A stretch of DNA of 64,000 nucleotides. Source: Puffinus mauretanicus. Lineage: Eukaryota > Chordata > Aves > Procellariiformes > Procellariidae. Made by a program: the position numbers and the translations under genes. Location of the stretch: the NCBI GenBank assembly GCA_023333565.1, contig JAJKFH010002564.1, positions 372,001 to 436,000 of the forward strand, in the 5' to 3' direction. Positions 21,499-33,950 of this stretch are shown piece after piece; position 1 is the first letter of the stretch, and each line of letters starts with the position of its first letter. A model generated the notes under the pieces. It did not search any database and was not told the DNA's origin. It saw only the letters and a program-made list of their open reading frames with translations.

Positions 21499-21899
21499 AC
21501 CCCTTTTGCCCTCTTCTTCCCTTTCTTTATCCCTTCCATGCCTGTTTCTTCCCAAACCACCTTGATCCCCCCCTTTTCCCATCTTTGGTACTTCCCCTAA
21601 ACATCCTATAATAAGTCTTCTACAATCCCAAGATGTTTTTTCCCTGCATCCCATAGTGAGCCCCTTACCTCTGTAGGTTGTCGGCCCTCTCAGTCCAAAA
21701 GGTGATCCAGAGAGCTTTTTTGATAATTCCTCTTGATGGGTGTCTGAGGCTCCCCTGGGAGGAGGTTCCCATGGGGCTGAGGCTCCCCTGGGACAGCCCT
21801 GAGAGGGGTTAGGGTGGAGGTTGTGTTATTGGGGTTTCCCCACATGCTGTTGTGCCTCTGTGTTCTTGTTGATGAGCCTTTAATCACATTTCCTAATGT
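21499..21899 (-). mobile_element. Possible retroviral internal remnant with polypurine tract
   Basis: The minus strand at 21530-21499 is almost all A and G (AAAGAAAGGGAAGAAGAGGG, then CAAAAGGGGT) immediately before the TG of the candidate LTR, as a polypurine tract should be. Further upstream are another G7 run (about 21573-21567) and a 65-codon frame (21887-21690) with no recognised domain. Composition returns to AT-rich near 21900. If the LTR call is wrong, this is simply more of the same unknown repeat. Confidence 0.3.
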
Positions 21900-24800
21900 T
21901 TACATCAAATGGTCTCGATACAAAAAAGTAAATGTGCTAAAGATGTCTGCAGATTAGACAAATTTGGGGGGCATTATCTATATATTGTGCAGAACAACCT
22001 AGTCAGTCTTGAGTATTAAATTATTAAATATGTAATAGGATAAATTATAAAGACATGCAGTAGAGACTGCCAGTGACAAGGGTGACAATTTTCCACTGTA
22101 AGACAGGAATTTTTTTTTGGTTGGATATTGAGCATCTCTTCATCACACATTCTCAACTGTCGATCTTCACCTGTAAGGTGAAGCTCCACAGACCTTCATG
22201 AAGAACTAAGACATGAACAGTACCAAACTATGCTCAAGAGCTGGGAGATCCCATTCCAGCCTATATTAAAAGATCATTCTTCATATAATACCTTCTGTTT
22301 CAAAGGAATTAAATCAGAATTAAGTTGGTCCATTACATTTGATTAGTTATGATGTGTGATGTGATTGATGAAGTAAATATTTTAATGAAATGTATGTTAT
22401 GAAATAATGAAATCATTAGTAATTGTGGTTCATAAAAACTATTAGTTCTAGGAATAAAAACATGTGATCTTGAAGTTTGATGTGATCAGCTCACAAAAGA
22501 GGATAGGAGTTATAGTATAATTTCTCTCCTACAGAATTTAAACAAAATCACATACTTCATTACTTTTTTAATCATGCAGGAAAAAATCTATATTTAATGC
22601 TTACGTGGACTCATGTTCACAAAGGGAATATATTATTGAATTGTTAATTGATCTTAGCTTACAGTAGAATATGTACAGAAATCTTTGAAAGCTATATCTA
22701 TTTATTGTGTTCAGTCTTATTATGAGGAGTACTTAATCATATATTTATGTGGCAAAATAAAAGTTTCACTACTAGTTTGGTATGAAATTCATAAAGGGAG
22801 CTCATTCAGCAGGGTCTGCTAAAAAGTCCCCAAAGACTATCTCCAAATAATGAAGAAATAGAGTAGCAAAGATGACAAATTATAGTGTCTGTGAACATCA
22901 AGATGAATAATTCCATTCATACAATCTTTTCTATTTTGTTTCACTTTTCTTTGGTGCTATAGTCTTCGAGGTATGCTTTAATATTTTTTAAAGGTGACTT
23001 CTAAAAAAAATGTATTTTATTTTTCATTAAAGTGTGCAAAAATATATTGTTCTTTTTGTTCTGAAATTTTGGACTTTCCTCTAATTCACACTGACACCCA
23101 ATGAACTTGTAGTACCACTGAGACTTTCAGGATACTATTTACTTCAGGATACTGCATTACCAGCTGCTTTTTTTTTTTTTCATGGGAATGCCTCTAAGTA
23201 TGCTGTCTTTATTTTGGCATTGTGTAATCTTCCATTTCCAAAACTATCAGCGCCAAATTCCTCATTTTGAGTATGTAAATCTGAATAGAAAATGATATTT
23301 CGAGTTTTAACAGCACAGGTCTTGAAAAACATTAGTGATCCCTAAGCCATAGTTCATAAGGGCATGATAAATAGTTTACATACAGTATGTATTGCCATTG
23401 TGACCAAAACATTTAAAAATTGTTGAGACTGGTGGCAGAAAGAAGTTGCAAGGGATTAGGAGGTAGACCATCATGATTGCAGTAGGAGACTTTTTACTCT
23501 GTCAGTCACCCTTTGCGATGAATTATTGGATGAAATTGGAAATTAGATTAGAAGTGCAATAAAAAAAAGTCAGGTTAGGTTATCATAACCCTTTCTATTC
23601 TTGAAATTAATGAAGTCTAGATTTTGAAAAATTAGGCAAATAGTTATGCACTGTCTCATCTAGTCTATGTGCTGGTGTAGAAGGAAAAAACCATGAAATT
23701 CACTGTAATTGAATTGTTTTTAGTGAATGGAAGAAAATGGCTGGAAGGCTCTGTAGAAACATAATGTTTGCTTTTCGTACAAACAAGCGGGAAGAGTAGA
23801 AGTAAGGGCACATCAGCATGTCTGGGAAACTGTACAGCCTGAGGCATTGACCTGTTTCAAGTTTTCCTCTGCCCTTACGAATCACTTTTGGCATTTATGA
23901 AACTCCATTCTACCTCCTAATTTTCAGCAAACCCAGGACAATCAATTAACCTTTATTCTGGCATAGGGCACAAATAGCTTTGTGTCCTCTAAACAAAAAA
24001 GCATATGAAATTCTGTTTTGGAGAATAGTAAGAAACATTTGCTACTGCATACTTCTAAAATTTCCAAAATGACCCTTCAGTTTGATTTTTTATCTAGACA
24101 TCCCTGGCCTTATATTCTGCAGTGCTTGTCTGAACTATACTGCTATGTCAATAAGAGCATTGTCAGAAAGCAGTAATACAAATGAAATGCCTAAAAAGAT
24201 CTTTAAACACTTTAAAATGCTGAAATATTAATGCGAAGAGGAAAAAATGGAGGGTTAGCCTTGGGAAGCAATGCAACTTGAAAGAAATTGGTGGGTTTAG
24301 CCAAAGGTATTTCACAGGTTTTAAAACCTCATAAAATATGTGAGTCCTAGGTATCTGCTTTAGGTGATTAGGTTACTAAAATTAAACTTTCCCATCCATC
24401 TGAGAAACAGCCCTTAAAGCACAAATATGTATGTCCCATATTGCAGTTCGCACTCAGTCATCCATGAAATAACTGCGGGTGGGGGAGTGAGGGAAAGGTG
24501 TCAAACAGATAATCCACCAGTTGAAATGATGGCACTGTTTTTTTTTTTATTGATACGCAATAATGCTCATTTTTCCAAAGGCTAAGGAATATCTTTCTTA
24601 AAGACAAAATGTCAGCTTTAGCTTATTCAGTGTCTGCATCATTGCCATGAGAGACTTATTGCAGACAGCATGCTACATTTCAGCTGTGTCTCTTTCTGTC
24701 TCATATAGGCATATTTAAAGGTATTCCAAATGGAGTTCACTGTAATGTAGGTAACCCAACAGAAATGCAGAACTTTGTATTTTCCTATAAATGTGAATCG

Positions 24801-26990
24801 TATATTTTCACCTTAATCCCTTCACTTGGATAACCAATCTGATATTTAATTACCTATTCAGAACGAAGGTCCTAATTAAAGCTGCACAGAGCTATTCACA
24901 CGTTGAACTTGAGTGAACAAGTCTCCCACTGTTTGCAAGTTTATTGCCATTAGCCCAGTGGGTTTGCTCTTCACCGCAAGACTTAGTTCAATCATTATGC
25001 TCCAGAGAAAGAAAAACCCTGAGAACACTAACACCGATATTACTGCACTCTACCAAGAGCCCACTGTGCTTTTCTCTCCTTTTGAATGAGCTATTAAAAG
25101 ACAAAGTAAAAAACTGTAGCAGATCCAGCCAGTGGTGAAATACTTAGGCAGTTTTACAAAAAGGGTATTGCTGAAAGAATGGAGGAGCTTAAGGAAAAAA
25201 AAAATAAAATTGTTGAGGCAATTTAAGATAATAGGATGCTAATTAAAGAGGAATTATAGTGGAGATTTTATAATACTTCTAGCACTGGCGTTAATGTTGA
25301 CTGCATCCGGATTGAAACAAGCACAAGGAGCTAAGGAATTACTGCAATTAGGAACCAGATACTGCCACTCCCAGGGAGCAGCAGGTTTCTCTGTAAGCAG
25401 GTAATATTTAGGGCAAGTAACAGAGGCAAACCTACCCTAAATACAGCTCAGTGTGACTGCTCTGCCACTGTCATGGCACTAGATAATTAGGAATAAATTA
25501 TACAGTCAGCACTCTCTCTTGTAGGAGTCTGTGACTAAGTGTGTGACTAAAGTGTGGGGCCTCAGTCTGAATGGATGTTTCCAGGGTCTCACTCCTGAAT
25601 ATACTTACTCACCTTAAACTGCACAATGCACTTTTAGACAGCTGTGACAACTTCTGAAATACCCTAGAAAGGTTGGTTCCTGTACGGGCCAAATTATATC
25701 ATCAAAATTAACATGAATAGCAGTATGGTTATATGTTAAAAAGATCACTCTCAATGCAGAATAGTCCAATTAGCAAGAGATGATGCATGATAAATATGGA
25801 AATAATGGCAAATTTTGAAGTATCTCTTGATTTTTTTAAATGATTCATTTGAACCCTTTTCTTGTTTTGCATTTTATACTCACCTATGGAAAATTACAAA
25901 AGCTTCAAACAAAGCAAGTATACTTTAGCTCTAGTTTGGTATGGTTAATAGAAAAATATCAAAAAGCTAAATGGATGTTTTATTTTAATTAAAATAAAGA
26001 AAAGTGTTTGATGTTGAGAATATAAGAGAATTTTTAGCCTGAAGCAAAGTGCTGTGTTTGGGTTACACATCTGAAAAAAAACTGGGGCTTATGAAATTGA
26101 AAGTACTGAGTTTGCTGACACAACTTTAACAGTCTGTATAACATATAACCACAGTAACGTAAACATTGCCAAATACAATACCTAATAAAATATGGCACTA
26201 TACATTAGAAACAAAAGAAATTCTTATTCTTTACTTCTCAAAATACATTGATATGGCATAGTCAGTGAAAAACCACAGGAAACTGATGAAATTGCACAGC
26301 TGCATGTTTATGCATATTAAAAATATGCTCTTCTTGGCCCACATTTGTCTGTTGTATTGCATCTAGTACATCACTGTAGGAGACCCATGGCCAAATACTG
26401 CGATAAGCAGAAATTGAATATAGACTGGAGAGAAAGGCATATTACAAATCATATCATTACCCTGCCCCAAAGGTACTTTCTCTCCTGAGGTTCTGCTTAT
26501 TCAAGTGCTTCCAGGGTGGGAGTCAGCTGCCTGTCCCTGCAAAAGCAAAGACATAGTGACTCCTGCTTCCCAAAAAGGCCTCAAAATAAAGGAACGTAAT
26601 AAATACTAAGCAATCTGTACAATCAGCATGTGATTTCCTGAGAGGCTAAGAGGCAAGAAAGTCAAGGTTATATTTTAATTCTGTCCTGACTTATTCTATT
26701 CTTAGTTTTCTATTATTACCTCTTCTTGAAAGAAAAAGTGCTCACATGTGGAACAGTCTAAAATAGGAACACTAGCCCTAGATCACTTCTTGCCTGTACT
26801 GGTCCCTAAGATAGTTTGCAAAGAAAAATCATTACCTAAAGGTCTCTTGGAAGGTCCTGACCTTGGCTACCTTAAAGTGCAGACAACGCATCATTTCAGG
26901 AACGTGCTCCTGCTTGTACCCACAATAAGGGCTATTTCAGAAAGATAAGCAAGTTATCTCTATTTACATGAGCCTAATGACACTGCTATA
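21900..26990. other. Non-coding DNA, no gene recognised
   Basis: AT-rich, frames of at most 66 codons. It contains several T- or A-rich runs (for example 23169-23181 and 24538-24549) and the homeodomain-site-rich patch at 24820-25500, described separately. No transposon or RNA gene is supported. Confidence 0.6.
24820..25500. promoter_or_regulatory. Possible conserved non-coding element
   Basis: The patch holds repeated homeodomain-type cores (TTTAATTACC, CCTAATTAAAGC, GCTAATTAAAG, AGATAATTAGG) in a balanced, low-repeat context with few simple runs. This is the look of vertebrate enhancer sequence. The evidence is appearance only; AT-rich DNA gives such sites by chance. Confidence 0.2.
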
Positions 26991-28500
26991 TTGAATGCTA
27001 TGCAGTATGAAGAGACTGCAAGCATCTGACAGCACAGTGGTGGAACGGGAGATAGCAGCACGGCATAATAAAGATCATAGAGGCAGATGGAGACAGATGA
27101 CTCCAAGATGAATGTTTCAGAAGACGAAGGAGCCTAGATAAGTGTCATGATGTCTGGCATGGCATTACACAAAGGAGGCAACAAAAAAGATTTAAGGTCC
27201 ATGTAAAAAGAAAGAGGAAGGACATCTCTGAATGCACACAGGGAAGGAGATTTTAAAATAGACTTGATTAGGATCAGTGGTAAAATTGAGAGGTGAAGAG
27301 AGAGAAAGAAAAACAAACCCAAAAGCCTATTCTTCTATATAATTTAGGCAGAGGAGAATCATCTGCAATACAGTCATGAGAGGTTCAAGTAGGAGACCAG
27401 CCTTTAGGATGTTATTACAGAGCTGCCCCAATATGGGAGTGTGTAGGAAGAACTACTTTGTGAAAGTATAGCCAAAACCTCATGAAAATGGCATCCTAGA
27501 AAGCTGGTGAGCTAAACCACAAGGGTACATCACTGTTATAGAGATGCAGGCTCCTTAGGAATGGCAGGTCTGAGAACAAGAGAGAAAGGTGTATCATGTA
27601 TCAAAGGTGTACTTTTTCACAAGTTCATGGAAAGGATAGAGGTTTGTTAGATGTCCTGTTTAATGATAGAAAAGGAAAATAAATGCAGAGCTGAATTCAC
27701 GTGTTCCACGTAGGCCAGAAGACAAGATGGTTAGGTATATAATCATATAATATATAATAATAATTCAATATTCCTAAAATTAAAGCCTTTGTAGCAAAAG
27801 GAGATTGTAACTATTCAGAGATATCTAAAGAGCAAAGCAGGATGACACAGTCAGTGCACGGAATATTTTGGGGGGAGCTTTTGTTTTGGAGAGTAAAGGA
27901 AGCTCCTGTTTTAGACCTTGTTTCAACTAACAAAAATGATAGAACATGTAAACAAAAGCTACATTCAGCAACTGAAATTGTGAAAGATTACAAAAAGCTG
28001 TGGGAAGTAATACTGATATGAAGATAAATGAGCAGGAAAGTGATAGCTGAGGGGGAAGGTAAACTTCACCTGTTCCAGGAGTATAGGAGATAGTCTACTG
28101 GGAAGGGAAAAAAGTTTAAAGGGCAAGGGAGTGCAGAGCTGCTGGGAGTTACTGAAAGAGAAGAAGAGAAGAAACTATTGTGGAGGCATCAGAATTTCTC
28201 CAGTGACCTGAAAATTCAAAAAGAATCAAACAAAAAGTGGAAAGAAGATTACAGGTCTAAACGTGAATATAAAGGAACAGCTCAAGCCCCTTAAGGGATA
28301 AGATCAGAAAAGCACAGGAACATAAAAGGAAACAAGATAAGGTTCCCTAAATGCAGAAAGAGAAAAATCAAAACATAGGCTTGGTGCTTAACAGTAAAGG
28401 AGAGAAAATTAAGAAGGACTGAAAAAAGATTGAAGTATTCAATAGTATTGTGCTCTAGTCTTTCTGAAAACAAAGAAACAAAAAAAGGCATCTGTAAAAG
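26991..28500. other. Strongly purine-biased block
   Basis: For about 1.5 kb the plus strand is markedly A/G-rich (GAAAGAG, GGAAGG, AAGAAGAG) with no simple period. All frames are short; minus-strand frames read as Phe/Leu/Ser-rich shadows. Long strand asymmetry without a gene often marks a decayed interspersed repeat; I cannot name one. A similar block lies at 42960-43740. Confidence 0.5.
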
Positions 28501-28727
28501 CTCTCTGGATTCAAATATTTAATAAATTTAATTTTAACCAGGAAATAATGGTGTACGCCAGAAAACATTTAAAAAAATATTAAAATAAGATAAGTGATAT
28601 TTCACTGAAGAAAATAACTTTATAAGGTACAACTTTGATCAGTTCCTGGTCTCTGACTAGCCATAATTATCCTCTAAAACTTGCCTGTAATCCTGAAATG
28701 TCCAAAATATGCTTGGGAAAGCATATT

Positions 28728-28784
28728 AAAAAAAAAAAAAAACAACACAAAACCAAAAACAAAAACAAACACACCAAACAACAA
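28728..28784. repeat. A-rich low-complexity tract
   Basis: A run of 15 A followed by AAC, ACC and AAAAC units (only A and C), which could be the eroded tail of a retroposon. No retroposon body is recognisable upstream. Confidence 0.7.
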
Positions 28785-29984
28785 TGGGAAAGTATAGTTA
28801 AAGTAGTTTCCATTCCCATAAGTATTCCCATAAATGCACATATTGTTCATTTCCTCAACTGAATTTTTTAATTTGAAAATATCTGGACATTTAGACAGTA
28901 ACAGATTTTTGGATTTACTAAGAGCTCATCATATCATATTAATTTTATTCTCTTAGACAGGGTACCTGGCCTTGCGGACAAAGGAGAAATGGACTGATGC
29001 TTCATCAGGTAGAATACTGTGGCATAAAGCTGTAACCAAACTCCGGTAAAATTAGTAAATGGTTTGGAAGATGTGATTTGTTAATAAAGTTGAAACAAAA
29101 AGTTTAGGTAGTATAGAAATGGGGAGAGGATACATTATTAGATACATAACAGATGATTGTTTAGTGAACAGACGGAGCCAGAGAGTAAATAAATATATTT
29201 TTCCAATGTATAAAAATATCTTCAATTTGGATTCTAGGAAAAAAAACTTCTCCAGGACAGAAAAGACTTTCTTTAGACAGTGTCCAAAGGTTTTGATATT
29301 TTGTTGCTGGTGGTTTTGGTAAAACACGGGTTATAAACAACAGGTGGTGATGGTCTACATATGCTCGATCCTATCTCAGTGTACCAGGGTGGGCTAGATC
29401 TTATTTTGGGCACATCTAGTACTCTCTTTCTGTTACTGTGAATACCATAAATATCCTTTGTGCAATGAGGAAAATGGCACATATTTCTTTTGTAGCGTTT
29501 GTCGTCTTTTTTGCACTGCTTTATCTTGACTTTTCAGTGCTTCATGGAAACAAAACTGGGAAGCAGGAGCAAGAACCATGTAAATCTCCCTATTCTTATA
29601 TGCATAGTATAGCACTATAATGGTTACATGTAAAACATATTCCTGTTTTCCTTATATGGCCATATAAAAAAAGGTATCTCTATCCATGATCAGAACAGAA
29701 AAAAACAAGGGGATTTCATATAACTTCTTACTGAAGAGTGTAAAAATATTTGTTAAAATTACTCTGTAATTTCTGATCTGACTGAAGAATCTGATGTACA
29801 AAGAAAGCCCTAGATTTGCTGTGAAATTACTTCAAACAGCGTATTTGCCAGGGAAAATGGTAGGAAGGAGGAAGATTTCATCTCCGTAGGCAGGATTTTT
29901 TAAGCTTAGTGAAAGAAGCTCTGACTTGATAATGATACTTGAGTAGAAACACTAAGGATTTTTTTTTTTCCCCATCAGCTATAT

Positions 29985-30180
29985 ACTTAGCGGTTTAGAA
30001 AGACAGGTTGCCTTGAAGCGTGTTTGGATAAACCCACAGCAGGACGGGAGCTGCAGAGGTGCGCAGAGAGCAGACCCAACTCCTCCTGACTGCGCAGCTG
30101 GGCAGCGAAAGCTTGCATCTCTGACCTCCGTGACGTTGGAGTTGCCTGTGTTCGTCTAACACCAACAGACATTGTGTTAC
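29985..30180. other. Small GC-rich patch of unknown origin
   Basis: About 200 bases are GC-richer than the flanks and hold several CpG (CCGTGACGTTGG, GTTCGTC, GTGCGCAG). A 66-codon minus-strand frame spans it without a known domain. It may be a fragment of an LTR or an old exon; neither can be shown. Confidence 0.35.
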
Positions 30181-33100
30181 TGTTCATCCCGTTTCACACC
30201 TTTTAATATCTTGCTCTGATACCTTTTAATTTGCAAATTTCAAGTACTTTACAGAGCTCCTCTGTTTTTACCATACTGCCTGAAGCAGCAATTCTGTCTG
30301 ACTGACAGGCCTATGGTTACACGAGAGAAGTATAATTTATCAATATCTTATAGTACATGTTGCAGTCAAAATCCACCCTTCAGTGCTTTCCTTTAAAAAA
30401 CAAGAACAAACAGAAGGAAGGCATGTTTTAAATCTCTACTGTTCTTGGGTTTTAATGTGAAACTGGGTCTGCGGCCTGTTCTTAGCACAGCTTTCAAGGT
30501 GATCTCAAGAGTAACTATCATAACATCTCTCAGCCACTTTTATTCAGATAATGTACCCAGGCTGACATTTCTCTGTGCAATGAGAGCACTATTTTACAAG
30601 GACACTCTTAAGCCCACCAGAAATCCCCCAAGATTTAGAGCACATTATCAGACATTGATTTATTTTTCTCATCATTCTCTCTGCAACTGGATAAAACCTA
30701 GAATAATAATTTAAGACTATATTTTTGTACAGGATTAAAAATTACTACCTATAGACAAAAAAAAAAAAACCTTTAAATTGAGTGTGGAAAAACTAGGGAA
30801 AGTTCATGCAAGGGAAATTGCCAATAGTTTATGCAAGGAAAATTTTGAGTCTGGAAGATATATAGTGTAGAAGAATTTCCTTCACTGTATGACAGCTTGT
30901 AGAAATGCATCTTTACAATAAAGAAGTCTTCTGAAACCCCATATTTACACTTCTGCCTGTTAGACAGCAACAAGACAGTCCTTGCTGGATGAGGATTACC
31001 AGCTAATCATTAATTGCTCAGTACAACCTTTTTCTGCAGTCCAGCAATGTGAAACCAGTGCAAATACGGTGGATAGAGTCCTGTTCCCCTACTAATTCTC
31101 CTCTACTTCTCGACAGCTCAGGCTGAGTCTGGCACAAGCTGAACACCTAACTGATCTTTTGTCTCTCAAAGGGAGGCCTTATACTGTTCTTCGGAAATAC
31201 ACAGCAAGATAAAGAAATAATTATCCCTTGCAGTTCCTCATGTAAGCAGGTCTACTATCTCCAGCATGCTGCTACAGCAGTGCTCTATTTTTTAGAGAGA
31301 AGTACAGTTATGTTTAATACATAGCGTGCCAGGCGTATAGCCATAAATCTGTACTGCAGGAGACAGTGAAGTGATTAGTTTAACACAGTGACAATGGGAA
31401 AAGGATACCTGTCATCTGCTAACTGAAAACCTTAGGTTACACTCAGAAACAAATCGGTGTCTACGTGTTGCTTGTTTCAAAGCTTGTTGTGTGAGAATTG
31501 CCTTCCCGGTGCTAATACCCTAAAGGACTTCCCCCTGAAGTTTCTGCATATACATCTCTGTTGGTGTCCTCATTCCCAAAGGAGGGTAAGAGTCAGTTCA
31601 AAAAGCCTAAAGCCCACTTCTCAAATAATTCACTTTTTCTGGAACATTTTTCTGATATTCTGTAAATATCAGAAATACATAGTTATTTTGTCTTTTTTTT
31701 TTTTCAATCGTTGTAAACGTCTATGAGGCTTTCTTTTGGAGGACAGGCTGTTCTTCTACCCCAAATAAGAATAGGAAGCACTGGAAATGTTTTAAAATTA
31801 TTATTACTTTTAGCCAGAACAATTTTACTGGTTCGATGAATTGCATTGCTGTTATGTAGTCTTGCTGATATAAATAAATTAATGCATTCTAAATCTTAAA
31901 TTAACCCTTTATTTTTCCAGTGACAAAAAAAATAATACTGTCAAACTGAGAATTTAATTTTTTTTATTTCATGTTATTTGATATTTTTTGCCCATTGTTT
32001 AAGTTCATTAGAGATTAGAGGAAAATAATGAATTGCATAAAATATGTCACTTTTCAAGCCCTATAATTACTTCCTAAATGATTCTATCATTATATGATTC
32101 AGTAACAGGATTTTTAGACATACTCTTTGGTAGAAGATTAAATTCACAAGACCCTGAAAAATCTTCAGAATATCAATCTTTTGTCACAGATCAAGTTGTA
32201 TGCTCTGGATCTTCAGATTTTAGGTAGTGAGAGATCCAGTTTGCAAGGTAAAATCTATGTCACTAGTTCCTACAACCTATGACTCTGTATCAGTGTGAGC
32301 ATCTCACAGGCATTAATACATTCTTCCTGATATACAAATGAGCAACAGAAATGGTATAATCTTGGCATCTCTCAAGTCAACTGCAACCTCCCGGGAGTTT
32401 CCCTTGCTGGAAAACGTAAGTTTCTTCAGAGCTACACCTTATTTCAGTAAATGCTGCAATTACAGTTAAGATCAATGTGGTTCAGCATCATATTTTTTTA
32501 ATTCTAGGACGTAGGAATAAATGAAATAGAAGAGTCTTTTTGTACTGGATACTCAAGTCTAGAAGATTAAAAAAAAAAAAAAGTGAAGATCAGAATTTGG
32601 ACAAAACCCAAATTTGTGTTGGTATCCTAATGCTACAAAGAGGACTTAACAGAACCTAAGTATGGACAATGCTAAAGTTGGGTTTGCCTTGAATTGTTCA
32701 TGGAAACATTTTTCAGAAAAGTAAGTGGAACATTCCCACTGTTTGAGAGTCTGTTGCACTAGGGAAACATTGCAAGAACAATACTCTGATAATATAAGTT
32801 TGTACACGTAATATTCTGCAAGGTTACTGTGACCTTCAGTTGTCATCTGCCATGAATTTGCCTTGCAAATTTGAATTCTCACTCATTTCCCTTCTTCCCT
32901 CCCTTGCTGAATTACTTAGGTTTCCCTCTTTGTTTAATTTGCTTGTTGGACCAGATCCTCCCTTTTGCAAATTAATTATCCAGTTAAATATAGGTTACTT
33001 TCATAGGAGATATGATGTTATGCTAGTTTTACAAATGATCAATGAGAAAAAGAACTTTCTTGTATCAGAAAAAGGACTCAAAGGCTTTTAAAAATTCTAA

Positions 33101-33650
33101 AACATTACAAAAGGAGCGACATTGTTACACAGTCTTATTTAGAAAAATAGCACATCCTATTCTCATCCCATCTTGAGTCAACAAGCTTGTCTAATCAGTC
33201 ACAAATGAGCTATAGTATTTTACCGTACTTGTACATGTCTGTTATCATCAGTTTCTTAAGACATCGTTATCTACAGTGATGGTAGTGTTCAATAAATAAT
33301 TAACTTTTTTTTTTTCCAAATCTGAAGGGAAACATAAACTAGAATTTGACATGCTAATAAGGGATTTATTGTACGTATCCACAAAAATTAAAAAATTTAT
33401 TTTTTAATTAACGTGTTTAAGAAACTTGAAAATATTTTATTATAAACATTTTGGTTGAAAGCTGTTTCGAAGTGGGTTTAGATGTTAGATTTTAACAACT
33501 TCTTAGTTGTGCAAAAGTCTCACCAGCTGTAGTATAAAGTTTTGGGAACTTTGCATTAGAACAATTAATCACTGAAATTGAAAGAAACTAGTGTATCCAT
33601 TGGCACACAGATAAATCACACATGATTTCTTTCTAATGTCTAGTCACCAA

Positions 33651-33950
33651 GAATAATAGAAAACACAGATGGCAGGAACGTTAGGAGATTATCTACTTCA
33701 TTTCTTTCCTCAAGCCAAAAGCAAGTGCACCTTGTCCATTCCTGACAGATACTGTCTAACATCCAGTCATGATTCTTCCACAGTCTCCCAAAGCAATATG
33801 GTCCTTAAAGATAGAAAGTAATCTGAGGTATTTCAGCCTTAATCTACCTTGCTTTAATTTATTTCTTGTCACATACATACCAGATATGGAAAGTAGTTTA
33901 CCCCTTTCCTCTGTGCAGCAATATTTTATATATTCTAAGACCATTATCAT
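33651..33950 (-). mobile_element. Ancient CR1-type LINE fragment (3' region)
   Basis: The plus strand follows the antisense of old amniote CR1 3' sequence in order: GAATAATAGA, then a decayed 'ATGGCAGGAACGTTAGGAGA', ATTCCTGACAGATACTGTCT (about 33739), a block ending AATCTACCTTGCTTTAATTT, and CCTCTGTGCAGCAATATTTT ending in CCATTATCAT. I recognise these as the conserved landmarks seen in CR1 remnants of birds, turtles and crocodiles. The fragment is heavily mutated and has no coding capacity, so it is old. It would be transcribed from the minus strand. Confidence 0.7.

Larger units (their letters stand above)
28501..33650. other. Non-coding DNA, no gene recognised
   Basis: AT-rich with frames of 91 codons or fewer, including overlapping sense/antisense frames at 29052-29327 that have no domain. 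Holds the A-rich tract at 28728-28784 and the GC-rich patch at 29985-30180. No other element is supported. Confidence 0.6.

Noticed and set aside
20465..21899. DNA transposon with terminal inverted repeats
   Set aside because: Only 9 bp match, and no target duplication or transposase remnant is visible; kept only as a finding to test.
29985..30180. Complete small LTR
   Set aside because: A TG...CA form can be drawn, but no promoter, poly(A) signal or target duplication was found.
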